A stretch of 6,840 bases of DNA from Chloroflexota bacterium (GCA_002730795.1 PCAX01000008.1:1-6840); one strand, 5' to 3'. Shown: positions 1-6,638, numbered from the stretch's first letter. Translations and numbers: made by a program. Notes: a model not told the origin generated them from the sequence alone.

Positions 1-99
1 AGATATTTCACGTTAATTTTTACTTTTTGCATGATCCTTGGAGTTTCAGTTTTTATTTCTGCCCTACTAATGAAAAGTTTCGCACAAACAATACAATAA
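1..99 (+). CDS. C-terminal end of a membrane protein (5' partial)
   Basis: Frame 1 is open from the first base and ends at TAA 97-99, giving 32 residues with no start inside the window. Roughly residues 3-24 form one hydrophobic segment (RYFTLIFTFCMILGVSVFIS, then ALLM), followed by a short polar tail, KSFAQTIQ. This is the pattern of a last transmembrane helix with a small exposed C-terminus. The gene lies on the same strand as the CtaG-family gene and 43 bases before it, so both may belong to one respiratory-oxidase cluster. A small oxidase subunit (subunit III or IV type) or another haem/oxidase assembly membrane protein would fit that context, but the fragment is too short to identify and the family is not claimed. 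A chance open frame is possible, though the clean hydrophobic segment and its fit to the next gene argue against it. Confidence 0.55.
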   Translation, partial: RYFTLIFTFCMILGVSVFISALLMKSFAQTIQ

Positions 100-142
100 T
101 TACTAAAAGTCCAAACGGCAACCATCCGGCTCTTTTTTTTGT

Positions 143-988
143 ATGAATGAACCCGACCCCATAAAATCGTTTTTTGATTTCATTTCGCACTGGAACTTTA
201 CTGGCATTCAGTCAACTTTATTTCTGTTTTTGTTAGGTACCTACGTATTAGGGTCAATTAAATTATATTTAAAGTCGATTAACAAAACCGAATTTATAAA
301 AAAAACGGTAGTCGGTTTATTTGGGTTCTTTATATTGGGTTTAGCATTAGTCGGACCCCTTGACGTATTCTCTGGGGAACTCTTTAGTGCACACATGGCT
401 CAACACATATTTGTAGCAATCATTGGGGCTCCAATTTTAATGGCCTCAAATCCAATGGCAACAATGATGTGGTCCTTACCTAAATATTTTCGATATGGAA
501 TTAGTATTACTCTTACAAAAAAAGGATTCGTAAAAAAAATTCTGGTGGTTTTTGCTAACCCAAAAATAGCTTTACCGGTCTTTGTTGTTACATTATGGGG
601 GTGGCACATACCTGAGGCATACAATGCTTCATTAGTTAATGACTATATTCATCTAATCATGCACATAAGTTTGGCGGTAACCGGAATATTTTTTTGGTGG
701 CCGATTATAGGATCCGCTCCGATAAGAACACCACTTAGTTATCCTCAGAAATTAGTCTATCTATTACTAGTTGTAACACCTACAGCAGCTTTAGCAGCCG
801 TTATTACATTATCGGACCACGTTATCTACACTGGGTATATCGGTTCTCCAAAACACTTCGGGTTATCCGTTTTAGAAGATCAGAGAATTGGGGGTTTATT
901 AATGTGGCTACCTGGTAATTTTATTTATCTCAGTACGATGACCATAATTTTTTTTAAGTGGTTTTCAAATGAAGAAAAAAAATTTTAA
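143..988 (+). CDS. ctaG: CtaG-family (caa3_CtaG) cytochrome c oxidase assembly membrane protein
   Basis: The 281-residue protein is strongly hydrophobic, with about seven predicted membrane segments near residues 24-42, 54-73, 86-104, 134-153, 168-189, 204-222 and 250-271. It carries family hallmarks: HMAQH (84-88), a WGWHIPEAY block (152-160), paired histidines at 170 and 174, a WWP motif (185-187), and EDQRIGGLLMWLPG (245-258) before the last helix. Bacillus-type CtaG is needed to form active caa3 cytochrome c oxidase, probably through copper-centre assembly, and the conserved intramembrane histidines are the likely metal ligands. This family is unrelated to the Cox11-type proteins that share the name. 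ATG 143 is the first possible start, because an in-frame TAA lies at 104-106 with no start codon between. No Shine-Dalgarno is visible: eight T's (133-140) directly precede the start. Length is normal for the family. Confidence 0.88.
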   Translation: MNEPDPIKSFFDFISHWNFTGIQSTLFLFLLGTYVLGSIKLYLKSINKTEFIKKTVVGLFGFFILGLALVGPLDVFSGELFSAHMAQHIFVAIIGAPILMASNPMATMMWSLPKYFRYGISITLTKKGFVKKILVVFANPKIALPVFVVTLWGWHIPEAYNASLVNDYIHLIMHISLAVTGIFFWWPIIGSAPIRTPLSYPQKLVYLLLVVTPTAALAAVITLSDHVIYTGYIGSPKHFGLSVLEDQRIGGLLMWLPGNFIYLSTMTIIFFKWFSNEEKKF

Positions 989-1010
989 CCAAGAATTAAT
1001 GTATGTTAGA

Positions 1011-1039
1011 TGCGGTCTTTAGTTTTTTTAAAGCAGGCA
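1011..1039. terminator. weak hairpin between convergent genes
   Basis: The 55-base gap between the convergent ctaG and 139-codon genes contains one symmetrical element. CTTTA (1017-1021) pairs with TAAAG (1029-1033) around a seven-base loop, GTTTTTT. An outer TGC/GCA pair (1011-1013 with 1037-1039) is separated from it by a 3x3 internal loop. The stem is short and AT-rich and no U-run follows the outer arm, so it would be a poor intrinsic terminator on either strand. It is listed because it is the only candidate structure where both transcripts should end. Confidence 0.2.
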
Positions 1040-1043
1040 AAAA

Positions 1044-1463
1044 TCATGCCCGTCCAAATCCGTAATTATTAGGACCTTCCAACACTTTAAATACCACGTC
1101 TTCGGAAAGATTCTTTAAATAAATAACGCTGGCCCACGCCTGTGCTAAGCGAGAATGTAAATCGAGCACAGACATAGGAACATTTTCATTGGCGATCAAT
1201 ATCCTAAATATGGCTTCAGAAATTGTTGTACTAGGTAAAATATATTCACTTTGATTAACACAAATTTTCGAAACAATCTTCATAGCTCCACTCGCCAAAG
1301 CAATATCCACGGGAGGTTTCCCAAAATCTGCCAGTGCCTTAGCCTTACCCTCTTCAGACATTCTACTGAATACCGCATAGGAAAAAGAGAGCCCGTTGGC
1401 CTGATGTTTTTCTACGTCAACTTGGTAAAGTTGACTTTTATATATGTTTTCATTATCGTCCAT
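1044..1463 (-). CDS. hypothetical protein, 139 aa, last gene of the pheST-moeA cluster
   Basis: I do not recognise this protein. It is soluble, with no signal peptide, no membrane segment and no cysteine pair (a single Cys at 68). Residues 1-60 are mixed polar with a charged helix-like stretch around MSEEGKAKALADFGKPP (35-51). Residues 79-112 (TTISEAIFRILIANENVPMS, then VLDLHSRLAQAWAS) have the spacing of a winged-helix-like fold, with helix, helix, a 'VPMSVLDL' turn and a further helix. The C-terminus is a distinctive KVLEGPNNYGFGRA. The winged-helix idea is inference from helical periodicity only; no DNA-binding or catalytic motif is certain. ATG 1463 is supported by minus-strand GGAG six bases upstream. 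It follows moeA by 21 bases, so it is almost certainly co-transcribed with it. Codon use looks like its neighbours. Confidence 0.8.
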   Translation of the reverse strand: MDDNENIYKSQLYQVDVEKHQANGLSFSYAVFSRMSEEGKAKALADFGKPPVDIALASGAMKIVSKICVNQSEYILPSTTISEAIFRILIANENVPMSVLDLHSRLAQAWASVIYLKNLSEDVVFKVLEGPNNYGFGRA

Positions 1464-1469
1464 TTTTTT

Positions 1470-1473
1470 CTCC
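1470..1473 (-). promoter_or_regulatory. Shine-Dalgarno GGAG for the 139-codon gene
   Basis: On the minus strand, TCTGGAG is followed by six A's and then ATG (1463-1461). This is the clearest ribosome binding site among the four minus-strand genes. It fixes the start inside the 21-base gap behind moeA. Confidence 0.6.
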
Positions 1474-1484
1474 AGATAATCCTG

Positions 1485-2780
1485 TTAAAATATTTCTTCG
1501 GGCCAATCAATCATCTCCACTTGAATTTTTTCGCCGATGTTAATTCTATCAATATCTTCGGGACATATACCCAGTCCATTTGCTACGGCCATAGATGTTA
1601 GAACCCCTGAACTCTGACTACCTGTAATTCGGGCTCTATAGTCTCCTCCATCCGATTTATATACATATACTCTGGCGTAAACACGTCTACCGTCAAAGTT
1701 GGTGATGGGGTCATCTAATATTGCAGTTAACTTCGGGTTAGGTAAAGGAATCCTACCCATCATAATTCCAATAGCTTGCCTACCGAATTGTATAAAAGCA
1801 ACCATAGCACTAACAGGATTTCCGGGAAGCCCCAAATGGGGTATTTTCTTGCCTTCCGGAGAATTCAGTACTCCAAATGCTAGAGGTTTTGCTGGGCGCA
1901 TTCGTACAGACCATAAAGATATTTCACCTTTTTTTTCTAGTACATCTTTCACAACATCATAATCGCCTTTGGAGACACCTGCCGAAGTAACTACCATATC
2001 GGCATCAATCATTGCCATCGATAAAGCTTCATTTACTGATTGAAATGAATCTTCGGCTGTGTCTATTATTTTGGGTAAGCCGCCATACGAAGATACCATG
2101 CTGGCTATGGTAAAAGCATTTGAATTATAAATTTTACCCTCATTCAATTTGTTTCCTGGCTCTACAAGTTCGTTACCTGTTGAAAAAATTGCTATAACTG
2201 GTCTTCGTATCACGGGTAAGTGAGTTAATCCAATAGAAGCAGCAACTCCTATATCGGCAGGTCTTATAATTTTATTCTTATGTAAAACAGTCGCCCCAGC
2301 AAATATATCTTCCCCCTTAAATCGAATGTTCTCCCCAGAATCTACCTTAGCCATAATAGAAATTTTTCTATCTGAACTGCCTCGTAGTTTCCTCTTTTGC
2401 TCATCAGTTTTTTCAAAAGGAACTACAGCATCAGAACCAGATGGAATCGGAGCACCAGTCATTATACGAAGAGCTTGTCCAGATTGAATTGTTTTGTCAG
2501 AAATTTCTCCAGCCGCAACCGTTCCTATCACTTCCAGTTCTAATAAATTCGTAAGTATTTTGTTTTTAGTATCTAAAGAAATTATTGCATACCCATCCAT
2601 AGCCGAATTGTTTAACGGGGGGACATTTATTGGTGATATTATGTCTTTGGCGAGAGTCATACCCAAACATTTCAGAATAGGTGTACTCTCTACACTCAAC
2701 CTAGTAAAATTACCCAAGATTTTTTTACGAGCTTCTTCAACACTTAGCATATCTTGGTGATAGTGATTTTTTTTATCCAT
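1485..2780 (-). CDS. moeA: molybdopterin molybdenumtransferase MoeA
   Basis: MoeA inserts molybdate into adenylyl-molybdopterin, the last common step of molybdenum cofactor synthesis in the cytoplasm. The 431 residues cover the complete family architecture. The N-terminal domain has NNSAMDGYA (57-65, with Asp62 in the position of E. coli Asp59) and MTGAPIP (107-113). Next comes RFKGEDIFAGATVL (153-166). The MoCF-binding domain shows STGNELVEPG (200-209) with Glu204, GKIYNSN (215-221), TSAGVSKGDYD (265-275) with Asp275, MRPAKPLAFG (294-303) and GLPGNPVSAMV (317-327). The C-terminal MoeA domain begins around 345. The AGVS variant replaces the commoner GGVS. ATG 2780 lies 11 bases after the pheT stop without a good Shine-Dalgarno. 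Met11 (DMLSVEEA) is where many homologues begin and is an alternative start. Co-transcription with pheST looks physical, not metabolic. A molybdoenzyme must exist elsewhere in the genome for it to serve. Confidence 0.95.
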   Translation of the reverse strand: MDKKNHYHQDMLSVEEARKKILGNFTRLSVESTPILKCLGMTLAKDIISPINVPPLNNSAMDGYAIISLDTKNKILTNLLELEVIGTVAAGEISDKTIQSGQALRIMTGAPIPSGSDAVVPFEKTDEQKRKLRGSSDRKISIMAKVDSGENIRFKGEDIFAGATVLHKNKIIRPADIGVAASIGLTHLPVIRRPVIAIFSTGNELVEPGNKLNEGKIYNSNAFTIASMVSSYGGLPKIIDTAEDSFQSVNEALSMAMIDADMVVTSAGVSKGDYDVVKDVLEKKGEISLWSVRMRPAKPLAFGVLNSPEGKKIPHLGLPGNPVSAMVAFIQFGRQAIGIMMGRIPLPNPKLTAILDDPITNFDGRRVYARVYVYKSDGGDYRARITGSQSSGVLTSMAVANGLGICPEDIDRINIGEKIQVEMIDWPEEIF

Positions 2781-2791
2781 AGTATATGGCT

Positions 2792-5215
2792 CTAGGTCCG
2801 TAAATCTGCCCCAAGACTTTTATTAAGTTTCTCTATAATTCTTGACTCGATTTTTGCTATATTCTCCGATAGTAGTGATTTACTTTCCGACTGGTAAACC
2901 ATCCGTATAGTTACAACTTTTTTGTCTTCCGGTATATCGTCCCCTTGATACAAATCGGTTACGGTAACTTTCGATACCAAGGTGTTATTTTTAGCTATGT
3001 CGACTATGGAACCAACACTCTCAGTTCGATCTATAACAATAGAAAGATCCCGATAAGATTCTTGGTGTCGAGAGAAAGAAGAATAGACATCAGACACATT
3101 AACATTTATGTAGACGTCAAGTAAGGTATCTAAATCTATTTCAAACATTGAAATATTTTTTACTCTTCCGTCAAATAAGGAAACTATTTCGGGTTTTACT
3201 TCTCCCACGCAGCCTATGTTTTGTCTAAAATCTTCACCGACGTATATAGATGCCGAACGTTCTTTTGAAAAAGTTCCATCGTTGACAGGTGTAAATTTAG
3301 GATTTATATGCAGTTTTTCCAACACCAATTCAACCGCTCCTTTTGCATCATAAAAATCAGACATGTTAGAATCCATATCCCAATTGGTGTCGAATCTGGG
3401 TCCAGCAAAACCACCAACCAACATCAATTTTTCTTGTGGTAAATCTTTTCCATAATCCAAAAAGATACGCCCAATTTCAAAAATCGCAATTGGGCCATTC
3501 CATGTGTTAGAATTTTTCGCTGCACACGTTAAAATTCCCTCACGCAGCGAACGCCGCAATATGTTGAATTCGCTGGAAATTGGATTGAGGATTTTCGTGT
3601 ACGGAGGAAGATCATCTGGTAAATTGATCCGCTTTTCGGATTCAATGGTAGTGCCCGTATATGAAATAATTTCTTGCATTCCAAAACCAACAAGATAATC
3701 AGCAATCTTATCTCTTAGTTCTAGATCCGTTGAAGGTTCCCACATCGGTAAATCACCGTGCATGGTTTTTATAGGTATACTGTCGTAACCAATAATCCTA
3801 GCGAGTTCCTCAATTAAATCTTCGGCTATAGTTATATCAGGTCTCCAATAGGGGACAAAAACGTTCCAATCATCTCCACGTTTTTTTAGTTTGAATCCAA
3901 GCTTTTTTAAAGTTTTTTCAACGGATTCCGAATCTAAATGAATGCCGAGAATTTTCTTAATATGACTTTTTTTCAGTAAAACCGATTCCTTATCGGATTC
4001 ATTTTTAGGATTAACATCAATTATCCCTTTTGCGACAGTTCCACCAGCTATATCTAATATCATTGAAATAGCTCGATTTATCGCAACTTCGGCAAGGCCA
4101 GATTTTAATCCTTTTTCAAATCTCAAAGTTGCCTCAGTGGATAACTCTAAATTTTTAGATGATATCCTATTATTTGAGGAATCAAACGTGGCCGCCTCTA
4201 AAAATATATCATCAGTACCTTCAGAAACCTCCGTATTTTCAGCTCCCATTATTCCAGCTAGTCCTATAACTTTTTTGTTATCTGCAATCACTAACGTTTG
4301 ATAATTTAGATCCCGATGAACCCCATCTAAAGTAATCACAGATTCTTCTGGTCTGGCTCTCCTAACAATAATTTGTCGCTCTGAAATATTTCTATAATCA
4401 AAGGCATGCAGAGGTTGTCCTAGTTCAAACATTACATAGTTAGTTACATCTACTACGTTATTAATTGGTCTTTCCCCGATAGCTATTAACCTGTCTTGGA
4501 GCCATTTAGGAGAAGGCGCAACTTTAATCCCCTCTATGACAGCGCCTAAATATCGATAACACAAATCAGGATCCTCGATTTTCACAGCGCAGAGAGATGC
4601 AACATCCTTATGACCTTCAGTAAAAGAAATTTCTGGAGTTTTAATGTCTAAATTATGAATCGCCGATATTTCTCTAGCCACACCGATAACTCCTAAGCAG
4701 TCCGGACGATTCGGAGTCAACGATAACTCTAATAGAGTATCTCCTATTACTTCCCCTATGGGTGTTCCGATTTTAGTTCCCTCTTCCAAAATTAAAATGC
4801 CGTCGTGGTTTTCTCCTACTCCCAGTTCACGTTCAGAACAAATCATACCCCTTGAAATTATGCCTCTTATATTAGATTTTTTTAATTTTTTCTTTTTCTT
4901 ACGGTCTTCACTGTGAGTATCAAATAACTCGGCTCCTTCAAATGCATAAGCTACTTTTTGGCCATTTTGTAAATCTGGTGCACCACATACCACTTCTACA
5001 GTGGATGAACCAAGATCAACCGTTACAAGTTTTAATTTATCGGCATTGGGATGTTCACGTACAGATTGTATTTCACCAACAATTACCTTATCGATAAATC
5101 CTCTTTTTTCAATTTTTTCCACTTCGGTACCAGCCATTGTAAGAGAATGGGCTACTTCTTCAATGGGCAAATCGAACCCTACATAATCCCTGAGCCAAGA
5201 AATTAATATTTTCAT
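2792..5215 (-). CDS. pheT: phenylalanine--tRNA ligase beta subunit
   Basis: This is the beta subunit of the bacterial alpha2-beta2 phenylalanyl-tRNA synthetase; it binds tRNA-Phe and edits mischarged Tyr-tRNA. At 807 residues it is full length. Visible parts in order: MKILISWLRDYV start; OB-fold tRNA-binding domain about 39-150, including HPNADKLKLVTVDLG (55-69) and GMICSERELG (123-132); LTPNRPDCLGVIGVARE (166-182); B3/B4 editing region with DVTNYVMFELGQPLHAFD (256-273) and GLAGIMGAENTEV (318-330); B5 domain about 410-480 with RPDITIAEDLIEELARIIGY (458-477); B6/B7 synthetase-like core to about 700; and a C-terminal anticodon-binding FDX-ACB domain from about 712 (SSFSRHQESYRDLSIVID, DLYQGDDIPEDKKVVTIRM). 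An odd lysine-rich patch, RKKKKKLKK (105-113), sits in the OB-fold domain. ATG 5215 starts 15 bases after the pheS stop, with a weak TGAGA upstream. Confidence 0.97.
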   Translation of the reverse strand: MKILISWLRDYVGFDLPIEEVAHSLTMAGTEVEKIEKRGFIDKVIVGEIQSVREHPNADKLKLVTVDLGSSTVEVVCGAPDLQNGQKVAYAFEGAELFDTHSEDRKKKKKLKKSNIRGIISRGMICSERELGVGENHDGILILEEGTKIGTPIGEVIGDTLLELSLTPNRPDCLGVIGVAREISAIHNLDIKTPEISFTEGHKDVASLCAVKIEDPDLCYRYLGAVIEGIKVAPSPKWLQDRLIAIGERPINNVVDVTNYVMFELGQPLHAFDYRNISERQIIVRRARPEESVITLDGVHRDLNYQTLVIADNKKVIGLAGIMGAENTEVSEGTDDIFLEAATFDSSNNRISSKNLELSTEATLRFEKGLKSGLAEVAINRAISMILDIAGGTVAKGIIDVNPKNESDKESVLLKKSHIKKILGIHLDSESVEKTLKKLGFKLKKRGDDWNVFVPYWRPDITIAEDLIEELARIIGYDSIPIKTMHGDLPMWEPSTDLELRDKIADYLVGFGMQEIISYTGTTIESEKRINLPDDLPPYTKILNPISSEFNILRRSLREGILTCAAKNSNTWNGPIAIFEIGRIFLDYGKDLPQEKLMLVGGFAGPRFDTNWDMDSNMSDFYDAKGAVELVLEKLHINPKFTPVNDGTFSKERSASIYVGEDFRQNIGCVGEVKPEIVSLFDGRVKNISMFEIDLDTLLDVYINVNVSDVYSSFSRHQESYRDLSIVIDRTESVGSIVDIAKNNTLVSKVTVTDLYQGDDIPEDKKVVTIRMVYQSESKSLLSENIAKIESRIIEKLNKSLGADLRT
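4876..4902 (-). other. A-rich slippery tract encoding the PheT lysine patch
   Basis: On the minus strand, PheT codons 105-113 run CGT AAG AAA AAG AAA AAA TTA AAA AAA, giving A-runs of five, six and seven bases within 27 nucleotides. The last part reads A_AAA_AAA in phase with the pheT frame, which matches the X_XXY_YYZ pattern of a -1 slippery heptamer. I see no obvious use for a shifted product, and pheT continues intact for almost 700 codons. The tract matters mostly as a place of possible polymerase or sequencing slippage. Confidence 0.4.
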
Positions 5216-5230
5216 AAATCGTATCTCAGT

Positions 5231-6205
5231 TTAAAATTGTGACAGAAATCTTAAGTCGTTGGAAAAAAAGTATCTGATATCTTCAATGTTGTAGCGTAAC
5301 ATAGCTATTCTTTCTGGACCCATTCCAAAAGCAAACCCAGTGTACCTACTGGAATCATATCCAACCCCTTCTAACACCTTGGGGTGAACCATACCAGCTC
5401 CAAGAATTTCTATCCAATCCCCATTCCAATCAATAGACATATCGACACCTGGTTCAACAAATGGAAAAAAATCACACCTAAATCTAACTTTCCGGCTTGG
5501 TCCAAATATACGTCTAGCAAATTCATACAACGTACCCTTAAGATCAGAAAAAGTGACGTTTTCAGCAACGGCCAGTCCCTCTATCTGATGAAAATGCCAC
5601 TCGTGAGTCGCGTCAGTGGCTTCATATCTATAACACTTGCCAGGAACAACTACACGGATAGGAGGTGTGGTATTTTCCATTACGCGTACCTGCATTGGTG
5701 AGGTATGTGTTCGCAATAGATTGTCCTTTCGGTTTGGTCGGTCCAACCAAATGGTATCCCATTGGTCTCTAGCAGGATGATTCGCTGGTATGTTAAGTAA
5801 ATCAAAATTGTAATGCTCTAATTCCGTTTCCGTACCCTCAACGACACTAAATCCCATATCTCCAAAAGCGGAAGTGATTTCTCTAATAATCGAGGTGATT
5901 GGGTGCAATCCTCCAACATTTCCTTTCCGTCCAGGTAGAGTCACATCTATTGAATTAGTTGAAGTATTTGTCTTACTTAAATTTAACTTAAATTTTTTAT
6001 ACTCAAATTGAAGTAATTCTTTTAAGGTGTTAGTTTCAGATCCTACTGTTTTTCTTTCATTTTCAGGTAAAGACCTAATATTTCGTAAGATGGATGTCAA
6101 TTGGCTATTTCGCCCTAAGTATTCGATTCGCCATTGTTCAAGTGATTCAACAGAGGTTATTCCCTGTAAATCTGAGATGGCTTTCTTTTTTATATCTTGT
6201 ATCAA
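5231..6205 (-). CDS. pheS: phenylalanine--tRNA ligase alpha subunit
   Basis: This is the catalytic alpha subunit of phenylalanyl-tRNA synthetase, a class II enzyme that activates phenylalanine and charges tRNA-Phe. The 324 residues comprise an N-terminal helical coiled-coil arm (1-80) and the catalytic core (90-324). Core motifs are GGLHPITSIIREI (98-110, motif 1 region), NFDLLNIPANHPARDQWDT (133-151), LLRTHTSPMQVRVM (163-176), DATHEWHFHQIEGL (198-211, motif 2 region), FPFVEPGVDMSID (247-259), WIEILGAGMVHP (264-275), and GFAFGMGPERIAMLRY (290-305, motif 3). Ala292 occupies the substrate-pocket position of E. coli Ala294. The start is TTG 6205: an in-frame TAG lies five codons upstream, only an ATA intervenes among near-start codons, and the next Met is residue 117. 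No Shine-Dalgarno is visible. It heads the pheS-pheT-moeA-139 codon cluster. Confidence 0.96.
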   Translation of the reverse strand: MIQDIKKKAISDLQGITSVESLEQWRIEYLGRNSQLTSILRNIRSLPENERKTVGSETNTLKELLQFEYKKFKLNLSKTNTSTNSIDVTLPGRKGNVGGLHPITSIIREITSAFGDMGFSVVEGTETELEHYNFDLLNIPANHPARDQWDTIWLDRPNRKDNLLRTHTSPMQVRVMENTTPPIRVVVPGKCYRYEATDATHEWHFHQIEGLAVAENVTFSDLKGTLYEFARRIFGPSRKVRFRCDFFPFVEPGVDMSIDWNGDWIEILGAGMVHPKVLEGVGYDSSRYTGFAFGMGPERIAMLRYNIEDIRYFFSNDLRFLSQF

Positions 6206-6277
6206 ACTAGGTATTTTCTATTAAACGCAATTAAAGTCACGGTTGAACTTTTACAATCGACATTTTTGTTTATTTGA

Positions 6278-6283
6278 ATTATA
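6278..6283 (-). promoter_or_regulatory. candidate -10 box for the pheS-pheT-moeA transcript
   Basis: The minus strand reads a perfect TATAAT (plus-strand ATTATA) 72 bases before the pheS TTG start. This would put transcription start near 6271 and give a leader of about 65 bases. The matching -35 window (about 6301-6306, minus-strand GCGCAG) does not resemble TTGACA, and in such AT-rich DNA a TATAAT can occur by chance. Confidence 0.35.
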
Positions 6284-6308
6284 TAAAATGGACGAATATC
6301 CTGCGCCT

Positions 6309-6364
6309 AATCTTCTAGTAAATTTGTGGGAAACAGGTTAATCGAACCAATAGAAGATTTTTTT
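6309..6364 (+). terminator. plus-strand hairpin with T-run (terminator- or attenuator-like)
   Basis: AATCTTCTA (6309-6317) is perfectly complementary to TAGAAGATT (6351-6359), and T's continue to 6364, making a run of seven. A smaller nested stem, GGTT/AACC (6336-6339 with 6345-6348, five-base loop), sits beside the inner edge of the right arm. On the plus strand this has the order of an intrinsic terminator: stem, then U-run. On the minus strand no U-run follows. The stem is AT-rich and the loop long (33 bases), so strength is doubtful. No annotated plus-strand gene lies upstream for it to terminate. Confidence 0.35.
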
Positions 6365-6391
6365 CGGAAATTTATAGTGATAATTAACAAT

Positions 6392-6411
6392 ATTACTATA
6401 ATTACTATAAT
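6392..6411. repeat. 9-base tandem repeat ATTACTATA, just over two copies
   Basis: ATTACTATA occurs back to back at 6392-6400 and 6401-6409, and the periodicity continues for two more bases. Each copy creates a plus-strand TATAAT (6397-6402 and 6406-6411), but no acceptable -35 sequence precedes either at 16-18 bases. It may be simple low-complexity duplication in AT-rich intergenic DNA. Confidence 0.4.
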
Positions 6412-6577
6412 CGCAACTATTTATTATATTTATTACGGTCTTCGTAATTTTTTCAATTATTTCACTTTATTCAGACCACGTATTCGCATGTTCCCCCAGA
6501 GCGTTTTCCTGTTTTGTTGGCTTTTACTATAAACCCTTGAGACAAATCGTTAAATATGTAGTACTGTCAAATACACG

Positions 6578-6599
6578 GATCGTCGTAAGATCATCGCAA
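6578..6599. repeat. two near-identical 11-mers upstream of the zinc-ribbon gene
   Basis: GATCGTCGTAA (6578-6588) is followed immediately by GATCATCGCAA (6589-6599), matching at 9 of 11 positions. A third block beginning GAT (6600-6610) is a poor match. An 11-base period is about one helical turn, so both copies would face the same side of the DNA, as tandem operator half-sites do. They lie in the leader 44-66 bases before the start codon. Function is not shown; chance duplication is possible. Confidence 0.35.
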
Positions 6600-6632
6600 G
6601 ATGTTCAATCACGGCGGAAATTATTGGTTAAC

Positions 6633-6638
6633 AGGAGG
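6633..6638 (+). promoter_or_regulatory. strong Shine-Dalgarno AGGAGG for the zinc-ribbon gene
   Basis: A consensus AGGAGG ends five bases before ATG 6644. It is the best ribosome binding site in the window, and it supports calling the very short frame behind it as a real gene. Confidence 0.8.

Noticed and set aside
100..142. Possible intrinsic terminator between the partial membrane protein and ctaG (CGG...CCG followed by T8).
   Set aside because: Only three base pairs can form before the T-run, so no stable stem exists. The genes are more likely read through.
400..624. Antisense open frame inside ctaG; similar frames lie opposite the 139-codon gene/moeA, pheT and pheS (for example 1251-1601, 3504-3698, 5384-5701).
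   Set aside because: Each lies opposite a clearly conserved coding region, with no family motif of its own and no promoter or ribosome site.
6206..6310. Possible T-box, or pheM-like attenuator with a phenylalanine-rich leader peptide, controlling pheS.
   Set aside because: No T-box TGGNACCGCG-type sequence on the minus strand, no leader frame rich in Phe codons and no terminator hairpin with a U-run facing pheS was found.
6225..6341. Extended form of the short plus-strand frame, starting at TTG 6243 and giving about 32 residues.
   Set aside because: No Shine-Dalgarno, and the frame overlaps both candidate promoter elements. Only the last 17 codons look protein-like, which is too little to call a gene; kept only as part of a finding.
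6336..6348. GGTTAATCGAACC, read on the minus strand as a tRNA T-arm-like GGTTCGATTAACC.
   Set aside because: The stem is only four pairs, with a five-base loop rather than the 5+7 geometry of a T-arm. No acceptor, D or anticodon arm can be built around it.
6326..6532. Plus-strand 68-codon frame from GTG 6326, with a hydrophobic isoleucine/tyrosine-rich segment.
   Set aside because: No ribosome binding site; it runs through the tandem ATTACTATA repeat and the AT-rich spacer, where hydrophobic codons (ATT, TTT, TAT) arise by composition alone. It resembles no protein I know. Conservation in relatives would reopen it.
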